DNA from: Terriglobia bacterium | Lineage (GTDB): Bacteria; Acidobacteriota; Terriglobia; UBA7540 | Reading direction: 5' to 3' | NCBI GenBank assembly: GCA_030049455.1 | Contig: JASIKV010000503.1 | Location: forward strand, 1 to 7,209 | Length of the DNA stretch: 7,209 nt | Notes under the pieces: generated by a model | What the model was told of the DNA's origin: nothing | What the model saw: only the letters and a program-made list of their open reading frames with translations | The model's database searches: none | Shown here: positions 1 through 6,080 of the stretch, one piece after another | How positions within the stretch are numbered: the first letter of the stretch is position 1 | Layout: each line of letters starts with the position of its first letter | Program-made: the position numbers and the translations under genes

Positions 1-99
1 GCCTTCATGGCGAGGGTTCGGGCGCTCCGCAAACGCATGCCTCGCATGTACCTTACGGACGAATTCCTTCGCGCCGCAAAGAACTGGGGCCGCCCTTGA
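1..99 (+). CDS. C-terminal end of an unidentified protein (partial)
   Basis: Frame 1 is open from the window edge to a TGA at 97-99 and gives a 32-residue, arginine-rich, probably helical tail ending in KNWGRP. I do not recognise the family. The gene would run in the same direction as the CPBP protease gene, whose start lies 59 bases downstream, so the two could be co-transcribed. A weak stem (CCTTGC at 100-105 with GCAAGG at 111-116, 5-base loop) follows the stop but has no T-run, so it is not a convincing terminator. Frame 2 is also open here until about base 172, so the frame choice is not certain. I prefer frame 1 because its product looks more protein-like and it ends cleanly before the next gene. 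Confidence 0.42.
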   Translation, partial: AFMARVRALRKRMPRMYLTDEFLRAAKNWGRP

Positions 100-158
100 C
101 CTTGCTGGACGCAAGGATGCTCTGTTCATAAGGGACAAACTACTTTCCCCTGCTCGAT

Positions 159-1001
159 GTGAATATGCCGGCTGAACCTGTAATTCCACCTTTGCCAAAC
201 GCCGAGGCGCCGATTGCGGCCCCTGACCCGCTACCAGCTTCGCAGCCCCTCAGGCCACGCGAAATCTGGCAGCCGCGCGATCTGCTTTGGCTTCTAATTT
301 TCACGCCCTTCGCTCTGCTCGCGGCAAAATTCGCGGTATTGTTTGGCTACGTCGTTCTGAAGCCCCTGGCCGGTTGGCGCACGAGTCCGGAGGCGGCGCA
401 GTCCGGCACGATCTTCCTGCTCATTTTGCAAGTGGTCTTTTACGAACTCATCCTGGCCTTCCTGGTTCTGCTCGCGCGTATCCAGCACCACCAGCCTTTC
501 TGGCGGTCCCTGGGATGGAGAGCGCCGGCGCCGCGCCAGGTCATCGGCTACTTTTTCTCGGGGTGCGGGTTGGCGGTTGTGGTGAACCTGGCGCTCTGGC
601 TGCAACCGGATGTGAAGGACTTTCCACTTGAGAAGATGTTCGACTCGCAAGCCACCTCATACGCTCTGGCAGCCTTTGCCATCGCTGTCGCACCGGTTGT
701 GGAGGAACTGGTTTTTCGCGGTGTCCTCTTCGCCGTGTTCGAACGCATCGTGGGAGTCAGGTTTGCAGTCCTGACGACGGCCATCCTCTTTGCGGGCCTG
801 CACATTCCGGAATACTGGGGCGCCTGGAATCACGCCTTCATCATTCTGATTGTCGGCATCGTGTTCTCGCTGGCGCGCGGTCTGACCGGGCGGCTTGCCC
901 CGAGTGTTCTACTCCACATCGGATACAACTCCCTTATGATCGCCGGACTATTCTTCTCCACTCAGCATTTCCGAAACGTGACGGGAATCTGGATCCAATG
1001 A
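159..1001 (+). CDS. CPBP family intramembrane metalloprotease (CAAX protease/Abi domain)
   Basis: This 280-residue integral membrane protein carries the conserved motifs of the CPBP (Rce1-like) family. They are EELVFRG, with Glu182, Glu183 and Arg187; an FxxxH motif at Phe211-His215; and HxxxN at His253-Asn257. In this family these residues lie within the membrane and form the protease site. A proline-rich, probably cytoplasmic N-tail (about residues 5-38) precedes hydrophobic segments near 43-68, 82-106, 127-148, 168-181, 190-215, 225-240 and 247-266. The reported start is a GTG; an in-frame ATG two codons later (165) is equally possible. There is no clear Shine-Dalgarno: the only purine-rich patch (AGGGA at 131-135) is too far upstream. 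Known bacterial members process prenylated proteins or peptides, act in bacteriocin self-immunity or serve as scaffolds. Nothing here shows the substrate, and no bacteriocin gene is visible. The family call is firm; the role is unknown. Confidence 0.93.
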   Translation: MNMPAEPVIPPLPNAEAPIAAPDPLPASQPLRPREIWQPRDLLWLLIFTPFALLAAKFAVLFGYVVLKPLAGWRTSPEAAQSGTIFLLILQVVFYELILAFLVLLARIQHHQPFWRSLGWRAPAPRQVIGYFFSGCGLAVVVNLALWLQPDVKDFPLEKMFDSQATSYALAAFAIAVAPVVEELVFRGVLFAVFERIVGVRFAVLTTAILFAGLHIPEYWGAWNHAFIILIVGIVFSLARGLTGRLAPSVLLHIGYNSLMIAGLFFSTQHFRNVTGIWIQ

Positions 1002-1037
1002 CCGCGCCTTTCTAACCCGGATTTCTCACATGGTAAT

Positions 1038-1062
1038 GGAAGGGCGGGGCTTCAGCCCCGCC
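1038..1062. repeat. Left copy of the perfect 25-bp inverted repeat
   Basis: This copy contains its own palindrome, GGCGGGGCTTCAGCCCCGCC (1043-1062), flanked on the left by GGAAG. Its exact reverse complement is found at 1160-1308 once the inserted block and one copy of the 5-bp duplication (1172-1295) are removed: 12 bases come from 1160-1171 and 13 from 1296-1308. The palindromic core can fold alone, or the two copies can pair with each other. Confidence 0.85.
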
Positions 1063-1090
1063 GTAATAAGGGCCTCTTGATTATTCATGT

Positions 1091-1126
1091 GCCCCGCGCA
1101 GATTGCGGTCGCAAGCTGCGCGGGGC
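1091..1126. repeat. GC-rich stem-loop at the centre of the composite repeat
   Basis: GCCCCGCGCAG (1091-1101) pairs perfectly with CTGCGCGGGGC (1116-1126). After one mismatch the stem continues with TTGCG (1103-1107) against CGCAA (1110-1114), leaving almost no loop. The hairpin is very stable in either transcript direction. No run of T follows on either strand, so any termination or RNA-stabilising role is inferred only from its place between convergent genes. Confidence 0.75.
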
Positions 1127-1171
1127 GCGGGACGGAGTAGGAGTGGGCGCCGCCACTGCGGCGGGGCTGAA

Positions 1172-1290
1172 CAGGCTGCGGAAAAACTCGTAGCGGCGGG
1201 TTTATCCCGCCTTACCTGTGCTGCGAGGATTGGAGTTATGGCGACGTAAAGTCGCCGCTACGGTGCCAATCATGCGTTTTTCCGCAGCCT
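1172..1290. mobile_element. 119-bp MITE-like element inserted in the palindromic repeat
   Basis: The block has perfect 15-bp terminal inverted repeats, AGGCTGCGGAAAAAC (1173-1187) and GTTTTTCCGCAGCCT (1276-1290). It is flanked by direct CTGAA duplications at 1167-1171 and 1291-1295. Removing the block and one CTGAA restores an exact 25-bp inverted copy of 1038-1062, which strongly suggests insertion into a pre-existing repeat. Inside are two short hairpins (GGCGGG 1195-1200 with CCCGCC 1206-1211; GGCGAC 1240-1245 with GTCGCC 1251-1256) and a further pairing of GTAGCGGC (1190-1197) with GCCGCTAC (1254-1261). It is too short to encode a transposase and would need one acting in trans. One unpaired C (1172) leaves the exact left boundary uncertain by a base. 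Confidence 0.72.
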
Positions 1291-1339
1291 CTGAAGCCCC
1301 GCCCTTCCGCCCGCGTCCAAACCTAGCGAGAAACCCGGG

Positions 1340-2734
1340 CTAGTTATCCTTTCGCCTTTTCACATCAATTTGCAGCCGCTTGATCTTCTGGTTGAGGGTG
1401 GAGAGAGGAATCTTGAACCGGTCGGCGGCGTCGGTCTGGCTCCAGTTGGTATGTGCGAGCATTTCGAGAATGACGCGCCGCTCCACGCCTTCCATGATTT
1501 CGAAAAGCGAACGGCCGTCGAACGATTCGGCTGGAACCGTTCCCGCGGTGTGTGGCCCGCCCTGCATGATCTGTTCGGGCATAAGCTCCGTTCCCAGCAT
1601 GGTGCCGGAGGCCAGCACCACGGCACGCTCAACCGCGTTCTCCAGCTCACGCACATTTCCCGGCCACGAGTAATCGAGCATGAGCTTCATCGCCTCGGGC
1701 GTGAATTGAAGCCCCACGCGGCCGTTCTCAGCGCAGAACTTGCGCAGGAAATGCTCGGTCAGTAGAGGAATATCTTCCTTGCGCTCGCGCAGGGGCGGCA
1801 GGTTGAGAGTTATGACGTTCAGGCGGTAGAACAGGTCTTCGCGGAATTTGCCCTCCACCACCATTTTGCGCAGGTCGGCGTTGGTGGCGGCAAGAATGCG
1901 CACGTCGACTTTCAAGGTTTCCGTGCCGCCCAGGCGCATGAACTCCCGCTCCTGAATGACGCGCAGCAATTTGGTCTGGGTTTCCACGCCCACCGTGCCG
2001 ATTTCGTCAAAGAAGATGGTGCCCATGTTGGCAACTTCAAAAAGGCCGCGCTTGGTGGCAATGGCGGAGGTGAACGCTCCCTTGACGTGGCCGAAGAGCG
2101 TGCTCTCCAGCAGATCGACGGGCATGGAGCCGGTGTTGACGGGCACAAACGGCCGGTCAGCGCGCGGGCTGATGGCGTGAATCGTCTTCGCGACCAGTTC
2201 CTTGCCCGTACCGCTCTCGCCCGTGATCAGCACGGTGGCGCGGCTGGCCGCCACCTGGGTGATCAGGTCCATCACCTTCTGCATCTTCTCGCTCTTGCCG
2301 ACGATGTTGGGCAGGTCGTAGCGCTTGAGAGCGCGGCGAAGCTGAATGTTCTCAAGTTGCAGGCGCGTTTTGTCGAGCGTATTGCGGACTTCCAGCAGAA
2401 GCTTGTCGTTATCCCAGGGCTTGGTCACATAGCTGTCCGCGCCCTGCTTGGATGCCTGAAAGGCAATCTGCGTGGAAGCGTAGGCAGTGATCATGATCAC
2501 GCCGACTTCCGGACTCTCGCGCTTGATGACCTGAAGCAGATCGAGCCCATTGCGATCCGGCAGGTTGATATCGAGCAGCACCAGATCAAAGAGGCCGTTT
2601 TCCAGCCGCTTCATTCCGTCTTCGCCGGTGGAGGCGGAATCGGCCTTATACCCCTCCACGCGCAGAAGCTCCGCCAGGCCTTCGCGGATTTCCGTTTCGT
2701 CGTCGATGACCAGTATCGAGCCCTTAGTGGACAT
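1340..2734 (-). CDS. NtrC-family sigma-54-dependent response regulator
   Basis: The 464-residue protein has the classical three-part plan. The receiver domain (about 5-120) has acidic Asp11/Asp12, phosphoacceptor Asp55 (LVLLDINLPD), Thr83 and Lys105. The AAA+ sigma-54 interaction domain (about 144-375) has Walker A GESGTGKE (172-179), the sigma-54 contact loop GAFTSA (219-224), Walker B TIFFDEIG (239-246), arginine-finger candidates Arg298 and Arg304, and the sensor II region WPGNVREL (357-364). A Fis-type helix-turn-helix lies at about 417-461. Phosphorylation would be expected to drive assembly and ATP-dependent opening of sigma-54 promoters. The contact loop departs from the consensus GAFTGA by having Ser223 for the second Gly. 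The ATG overlaps the end of the kinase gene by 11 nt and is preceded by AAGGA, so the pair should be translated together. The TAG stop lies inside the outer arm of the downstream repeat. Its target genes are not evident in this window. Confidence 0.96.
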   Translation of the reverse strand: MSTKGSILVIDDETEIREGLAELLRVEGYKADSASTGEDGMKRLENGLFDLVLLDINLPDRNGLDLLQVIKRESPEVGVIMITAYASTQIAFQASKQGADSYVTKPWDNDKLLLEVRNTLDKTRLQLENIQLRRALKRYDLPNIVGKSEKMQKVMDLITQVAASRATVLITGESGTGKELVAKTIHAISPRADRPFVPVNTGSMPVDLLESTLFGHVKGAFTSAIATKRGLFEVANMGTIFFDEIGTVGVETQTKLLRVIQEREFMRLGGTETLKVDVRILAATNADLRKMVVEGKFREDLFYRLNVITLNLPPLRERKEDIPLLTEHFLRKFCAENGRVGLQFTPEAMKLMLDYSWPGNVRELENAVERAVVLASGTMLGTELMPEQIMQGGPHTAGTVPAESFDGRSLFEIMEGVERRVILEMLAHTNWSQTDAADRFKIPLSTLNQKIKRLQIDVKRRKDN

Positions 2735-5555
2735 TCACAGTTTTCCTTGTCACGGGGAATTCCAGCCGGAAGGTCGTGCCCCGACCCACCACGCTGTCCA
2801 CCTGAATCGATCCCGAATGCTCGCGGATGATTCCGTAGGTCACGGCAAGACCCAGTCCGGTTCCCTTACTCGTGCCCTTGGTGGTAAAAAACGGATCAAA
2901 AATTTTGTTGAGGTGGTCTGCGGGGATGCCCACGCCGCTGTCGGTCACCTCCACGTGCACCGTGGAGTTTTCCGACGCCGTGGCGATGGTCAATTCCCCG
3001 CCCCGCGGCATGGCATCGCGCGCGTTCATGATCAAATTCATAAACACCTGCTGGAGTTTTCCGGAGTTTCCGAAAACAAGCGGCAAATCGGTCTTCAAAT
3101 TCGAATGGACCGTGACCTGCGCGGCCTTGAGCATGGGCTCAACCAGGGAGAGGCTTTCGCTGATGACCCGGTTGACATCCAAATCAGCAAATTCGCTGCT
3201 TCCGACCCTTGAAAACTTCAGGAGGTTGTTGGCGATTTCCGAAGCGCGGAATGCCTGCTTGACGATTTTCTCCAGACGGTCGGTGCGCGGGTCGTCGGGA
3301 TCCGATTCGCGCATCAGCATTTGAGCGGTCGAGGTGATGACGGCCAGCGGAGTGTTCACCTCATGCGCGATGCCCGCCGCCAGAAGACCGATGGACGAGA
3401 GTTTTTCCGCCTGAAGCAACTGGTCCTCCAGGTTCACGCGCTCCGTCAGGTCGTTGAAGATCAGCAGCCGCCCGATGACCTGGTTTTCTTTTCCAATGAG
3501 CGGTACGACGGAAAGGTTCACGATCAGGCCCCGATCCTCCGCGTTGCGCAGGCGGAATTTGTAGAGATTCAGCGAGTGGTGCGGATCGGAGACGCGCGAC
3601 AGCTCGGCGCGCAGCTCCGCGGGGAATATGGCTTCCAGGGGTCTGCCCATGGCCTCCGAGCGGCTCAGACCGTAGAGGCGCTCGATCGCCGAGTTCCACG
3701 ATTCCACCACGCCCTCCAGGTTGCAGGCCAGCACGCCGGCGTTGATGGATTCGATGATGTTCTGGCTGAAGTCGCGCAGCGCCTGGTAATCGTGCGCGCG
3801 GACTTCCAGCGATTCATACAGCCGCGCGTTTTCGAGTGCGATCGAGACATAACCGGCAATCGTTTGCAGCAGGTCGATGTCTTCACTCGACAGGAAATCG
3901 CCCTCGCGCGTCTTGCCCAGCCCCAGATAACCCAGCGTCTGTTCCTTGACCTTGAACGGCAGATAGTAATGCAGGTCGAGCTGCTCGATGGATTTCCTCG
4001 CGCTCGGAGAAAATCCGTACACATGGCGCACATTGTCAAAAAAGAGATAACCCTTGGCGAGCGAGGGATGGGCGGGGTCGAGAAAAGTGGTGTCGAGCTT
4101 TCCGCTGAAATTCATGCCCCGGGTGCGCGCCAGGCGAAAGCCCTCAGCGTCCGAGGCGAGGAACACGGCCAGGCGGTCGACGCCCAGGGTTTCGGAAAGC
4201 CGATCGGAAATCTGGCGCAGCAGATTATCGACGTGCAGTACGGAGGTGAGGTCGCGCGCGAATTCCAGCAGCGTGCGGCGGTAATCGTAGCGCTCGCGGT
4301 TGAAAAACCGGTCCACCCATTGCTGAATGTAATTTACCACCGGCTGGAACAGGATGGCGGTAAGCACAATCGCCACCACCCAGGCGCCCCGGCTGTTGAT
4401 GGGCGGGAAGGTGGCGCGGAAAAAATCCGCAAACACCGCCAGGAGCGCGAAGTACAAGCCCACAATCCCCGCCGTCGCCAGCGTGTAGGCGATGCCGCGG
4501 CGGAAAATGATGTCCACATCCATCAGCCGGTAGCGCACGATGGAATAGCCGAAGGTCACCGGCAGGAAGACCAGGAACAGCACGGAGGCGTTCATCCAGG
4601 CGTTGGGGACAAATCCCAAAAAATACGGAAGAGCGTAGAGTCCGGCGAAGGGCACAATCGAAAGCCACGTGCCGCGCGTGACCCACTTCAACTGGTGCTT
4701 CAGCACGGCGTCGGTGGCCTTTGCATAGGCATGATGCAGCGCCAGGGCGCCAGCCAGAAAGTATGTTCCCAGATAAAACATTTCGACCCGGTCGAGAAAC
4801 CAGCGCGCCTGAAGAAGCGGGAGTGGAAGCACCAGGATGTTCAAGGCAACCAGCGCGTGGACCGCACCCAGCGCAGCGCCCGGCAGGTAGAGGAGCGGTG
4901 AAACGTAACGCCGGTTGCGCAGCAGCGTGGAGCGCTCCGGGAATGTCAGGCAGAAGTGCAAAAACAGCGCCGGCTGCAAAACCCACGCCACAACATTCAA
5001 CCAGTAGATCGTCCAGTCAAACATGCTCAGGTTGTTGTTGTACGCAAAGGTGTAGAGAACGAACGAGGCCAGGCAAAAGACGTAAAAGTGGCGGGACTTG
5101 CGCGCTGTCCACCGCCGGAACAGGATATAAGTGCCGATCAGCAGGTAGAGCAGACCCACCAGCGCCAGGTAGTTTCGAAATGGACCTGAATTGCTTTGGG
5201 GACCAAGCACCAGGCTGGTTTCATACGGTTCGCCGCTTCGACTCAGGCCGTAGGCCACGAGCGACCAGACGCCCAGGTGGTAAATCTGCTTTACCGCTTC
5301 CGCCGATGTGGTGATCGTCTGGCCGTTGATCTCCTTGAGCTGATCACCCTCATGGATTCCGGCCCGATCCGCCGGGCCGCCCGGAACAACGATCCAAGCC
5401 GTCACGCCCTGGGGCGAATCAATCCAGGAGACGCCATCGTCGGGAGACGGGTAAAGATCACGCTGTTGATAGTTGGCGATGCCAAAGCCCACCAGAACCA
5501 GGCTTAACAGAGCAAGCGAGAGCGTGGTCAGTCGAAAGGCTGGGATTCTGTTCAT
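2724..5555 (-). CDS. Membrane sensor histidine kinase: PDZ, ~10 TM, GAF, PAS, HisKA, HATPase
   Basis: This 943-residue kinase is the partner of the NtrC-type regulator. TM1 (about 9-27) is followed by an extracytoplasmic PDZ domain (about 35-118, with VVPGGPADRAGIHEGDQL at 56-73). About nine more membrane segments follow (roughly 127-146, 157-173, 181-205, 218-240, 258-277, 294-315, 322-342, 355-377, 390-408). The positive-inside rule fits: basic loops occur at 147-156, 207-217 and 278-295. The cytoplasmic part holds GAF (about 437-577), PAS (about 590-705), HisKA with phosphoacceptor His731 in HEVNTPLAVI, and an ATPase with N-box Asn844, G1 DSGVGIP (872-878), F-box FDPFFTTK (886-893) and G2 GTGLGLA (898-904). 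All catalytic motifs are present, so it should autophosphorylate and pass phosphate to Asp55 of the regulator. The PDZ-plus-multipass layout recalls Bacillus ComP, although the kinase core is HisKA-type. The signal is unknown. The ATG at 5555 fits a promoter about 40 bases upstream, although the Shine-Dalgarno is weak. Confidence 0.95.
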   Translation of the reverse strand: MNRIPAFRLTTLSLALLSLVLVGFGIANYQQRDLYPSPDDGVSWIDSPQGVTAWIVVPGGPADRAGIHEGDQLKEINGQTITTSAEAVKQIYHLGVWSLVAYGLSRSGEPYETSLVLGPQSNSGPFRNYLALVGLLYLLIGTYILFRRWTARKSRHFYVFCLASFVLYTFAYNNNLSMFDWTIYWLNVVAWVLQPALFLHFCLTFPERSTLLRNRRYVSPLLYLPGAALGAVHALVALNILVLPLPLLQARWFLDRVEMFYLGTYFLAGALALHHAYAKATDAVLKHQLKWVTRGTWLSIVPFAGLYALPYFLGFVPNAWMNASVLFLVFLPVTFGYSIVRYRLMDVDIIFRRGIAYTLATAGIVGLYFALLAVFADFFRATFPPINSRGAWVVAIVLTAILFQPVVNYIQQWVDRFFNRERYDYRRTLLEFARDLTSVLHVDNLLRQISDRLSETLGVDRLAVFLASDAEGFRLARTRGMNFSGKLDTTFLDPAHPSLAKGYLFFDNVRHVYGFSPSARKSIEQLDLHYYLPFKVKEQTLGYLGLGKTREGDFLSSEDIDLLQTIAGYVSIALENARLYESLEVRAHDYQALRDFSQNIIESINAGVLACNLEGVVESWNSAIERLYGLSRSEAMGRPLEAIFPAELRAELSRVSDPHHSLNLYKFRLRNAEDRGLIVNLSVVPLIGKENQVIGRLLIFNDLTERVNLEDQLLQAEKLSSIGLLAAGIAHEVNTPLAVITSTAQMLMRESDPDDPRTDRLEKIVKQAFRASEIANNLLKFSRVGSSEFADLDVNRVISESLSLVEPMLKAAQVTVHSNLKTDLPLVFGNSGKLQQVFMNLIMNARDAMPRGGELTIATASENSTVHVEVTDSGVGIPADHLNKIFDPFFTTKGTSKGTGLGLAVTYGIIREHSGSIQVDSVVGRGTTFRLEFPVTRKTVNVH
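2744..2748 (-). promoter_or_regulatory. Ribosome binding site of the response regulator, inside the kinase gene
   Basis: Read on the minus strand, AAGGA lies 9 bases before the regulator ATG (2734) and within the last codons of the kinase. Together with the 11-nt overlap (ATGTCCACTAA, containing both the regulator start and the kinase TAA) it supports this ATG and suggests translational coupling, keeping sensor and regulator in fixed proportion. Confidence 0.65.
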
Positions 5556-5599
5556 GTTCGCTGCCGCTTTGGTACTTGGCGAGTGCTATCTCCTAGGGA

Positions 5600-5628
5600 A
5601 TTATAGCACGTCAAATTCCACCACTCAA
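5600..5628 (-). promoter_or_regulatory. Sigma-70-type promoter for the kinase-regulator operon
   Basis: On the minus strand a perfect TATAAT (5605 down to 5600) is preceded by TGC, an extended -10 element. It lies 17 bases downstream of TTGAGT (5628 down to 5623), which matches four of six -35 consensus bases. Transcription should start near 5593 and leave a leader of about 38 bases before the kinase ATG. Spacing and position are what a housekeeping promoter should show, so basal expression of the two-component system is probably not sigma-54-dependent. Confidence 0.7.
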
Positions 5629-6023
5629 GCTGTCAGGAATAAATAACAACTGTATTTTCAATAGTATATGACATGTAATTCAAAAGATTGGATGGTCGAT
5701 TCAAATCTTAATATATAGCATTCACTTTTCCATATTCGATTGATAAAATGGAATTCACATAAGGGTCTCCACCCGAAGTGATCGCCCCCGAGACTGAATT
5801 CTTGCCACTCTTTGTTTCCATCAACATCCCCGGATGCAACTTCATTCAAACCAATCGGCAATCCCTTAATACTTAGACCTGAAGCATGCGTTTTTCGTTA
5901 CCCGGCGATGACCATTTTGAGCCTCGATTGCAACGCAGCGCCGCCTGATGCCTCACCGGCAAAAAACTTCTTTGCGCGGATGCAGGATTGATTGACACAA
6001 AACAACACAAAGCCTCACCCAAG
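5629..6023. other. Gene-poor divergent intergenic region with an AT-rich island
   Basis: Between the kinase promoter and the TPM-protein gene I find no gene I can support. Bases 5641-5760 contain 31 G or C in 120 (about 26% by hand count), strikingly lower than the GC-rich genes around it. On the minus strand a frame is open from roughly 5890 to 5658, with a possible TTG start at 5861 (67 residues, including GDVDGNKEWQEF). It matches no family I recognise and lacks a clear ribosome site, so I do not call it a gene. A perfect TTGACA (5992-5997) has no -10 partner at the right distance. The island may be promoter or regulatory DNA or the remnant of an acquired gene. Confidence 0.55.
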
Positions 6024-6052
6024 TTGCACCTTACCGAGACGCCGTGTACGAT
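6024..6052 (+). promoter_or_regulatory. Possible promoter of the TPM-domain protein gene
   Basis: TTGCAC (6024-6029) and TACGAT (6047-6052) are separated by 17 bases, and each is a partial match to the sigma-70 consensus. Transcription would begin near 6059 and give a short leader containing GGGAG (6058-6062) before the ATG at 6081. The match is weak. It is listed because position and spacing fit, and it would rule out the longer reading that begins at 5988. Confidence 0.3.
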
Positions 6053-6080
6053 TGAACGGGAGACAGTTCTCAAGTTCACA

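Larger units (their letters stand above)
1012..1343. repeat. Composite palindromic repeat filling a convergent intergenic region
   Basis: The space between the CPBP stop (1001) and the response-regulator stop (1340-1342, read on the minus strand) is almost entirely one layered inverted-repeat structure. The outer arms are CTAACCCGGATTTCTC (1012-1027) and, as its complement, CTAGCCCGGGTTTCTC (1343 down to 1328), which match at 14 of 16 bases. Inside them is a perfect 25-bp inverted repeat (1038-1062 against 1160-1171 plus 1296-1308, the second copy interrupted by an insertion). A strong hairpin lies in the centre (1091-1126). No protein-coding gene is evident. With two genes converging on it, the structure could act as a bidirectional transcription terminator, but no T-rich tract supports a classical one. 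It resembles dispersed REP/MITE-like intergenic repeats. Confidence 0.82.

Noticed and set aside
3321..4901. Long open frame (526 codons) on the + strand opposite the kinase gene
   Set aside because: It lies fully antisense to a kinase with every expected domain and catalytic motif. Its product is low-complexity, rich in R, Q, G and H, with no recognisable domain. Long antisense frames are expected in GC-rich coding DNA.
5992..5997. Perfect TTGACA -35 box upstream of the TPM gene
   Set aside because: No acceptable -10 sequence occurs 16-18 bases downstream (the bases there are C-rich), so it is probably chance.
5556..6080. Sigma-54 promoter (TGGC-N8-TTGC type) for a target of the regulator
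   Set aside because: I looked in the intergenic regions for GG and GC at the right spacing. The nearest candidate (GGCAAAAAACTTCTTTGC near 5958) has the wrong spacing.
5988..6080. Upstream ATG start for the TPM protein
   Set aside because: It would add 31 polar residues before a well-formed signal peptide, and the best candidate promoter lies downstream of it, so ATG 6081 is preferred.
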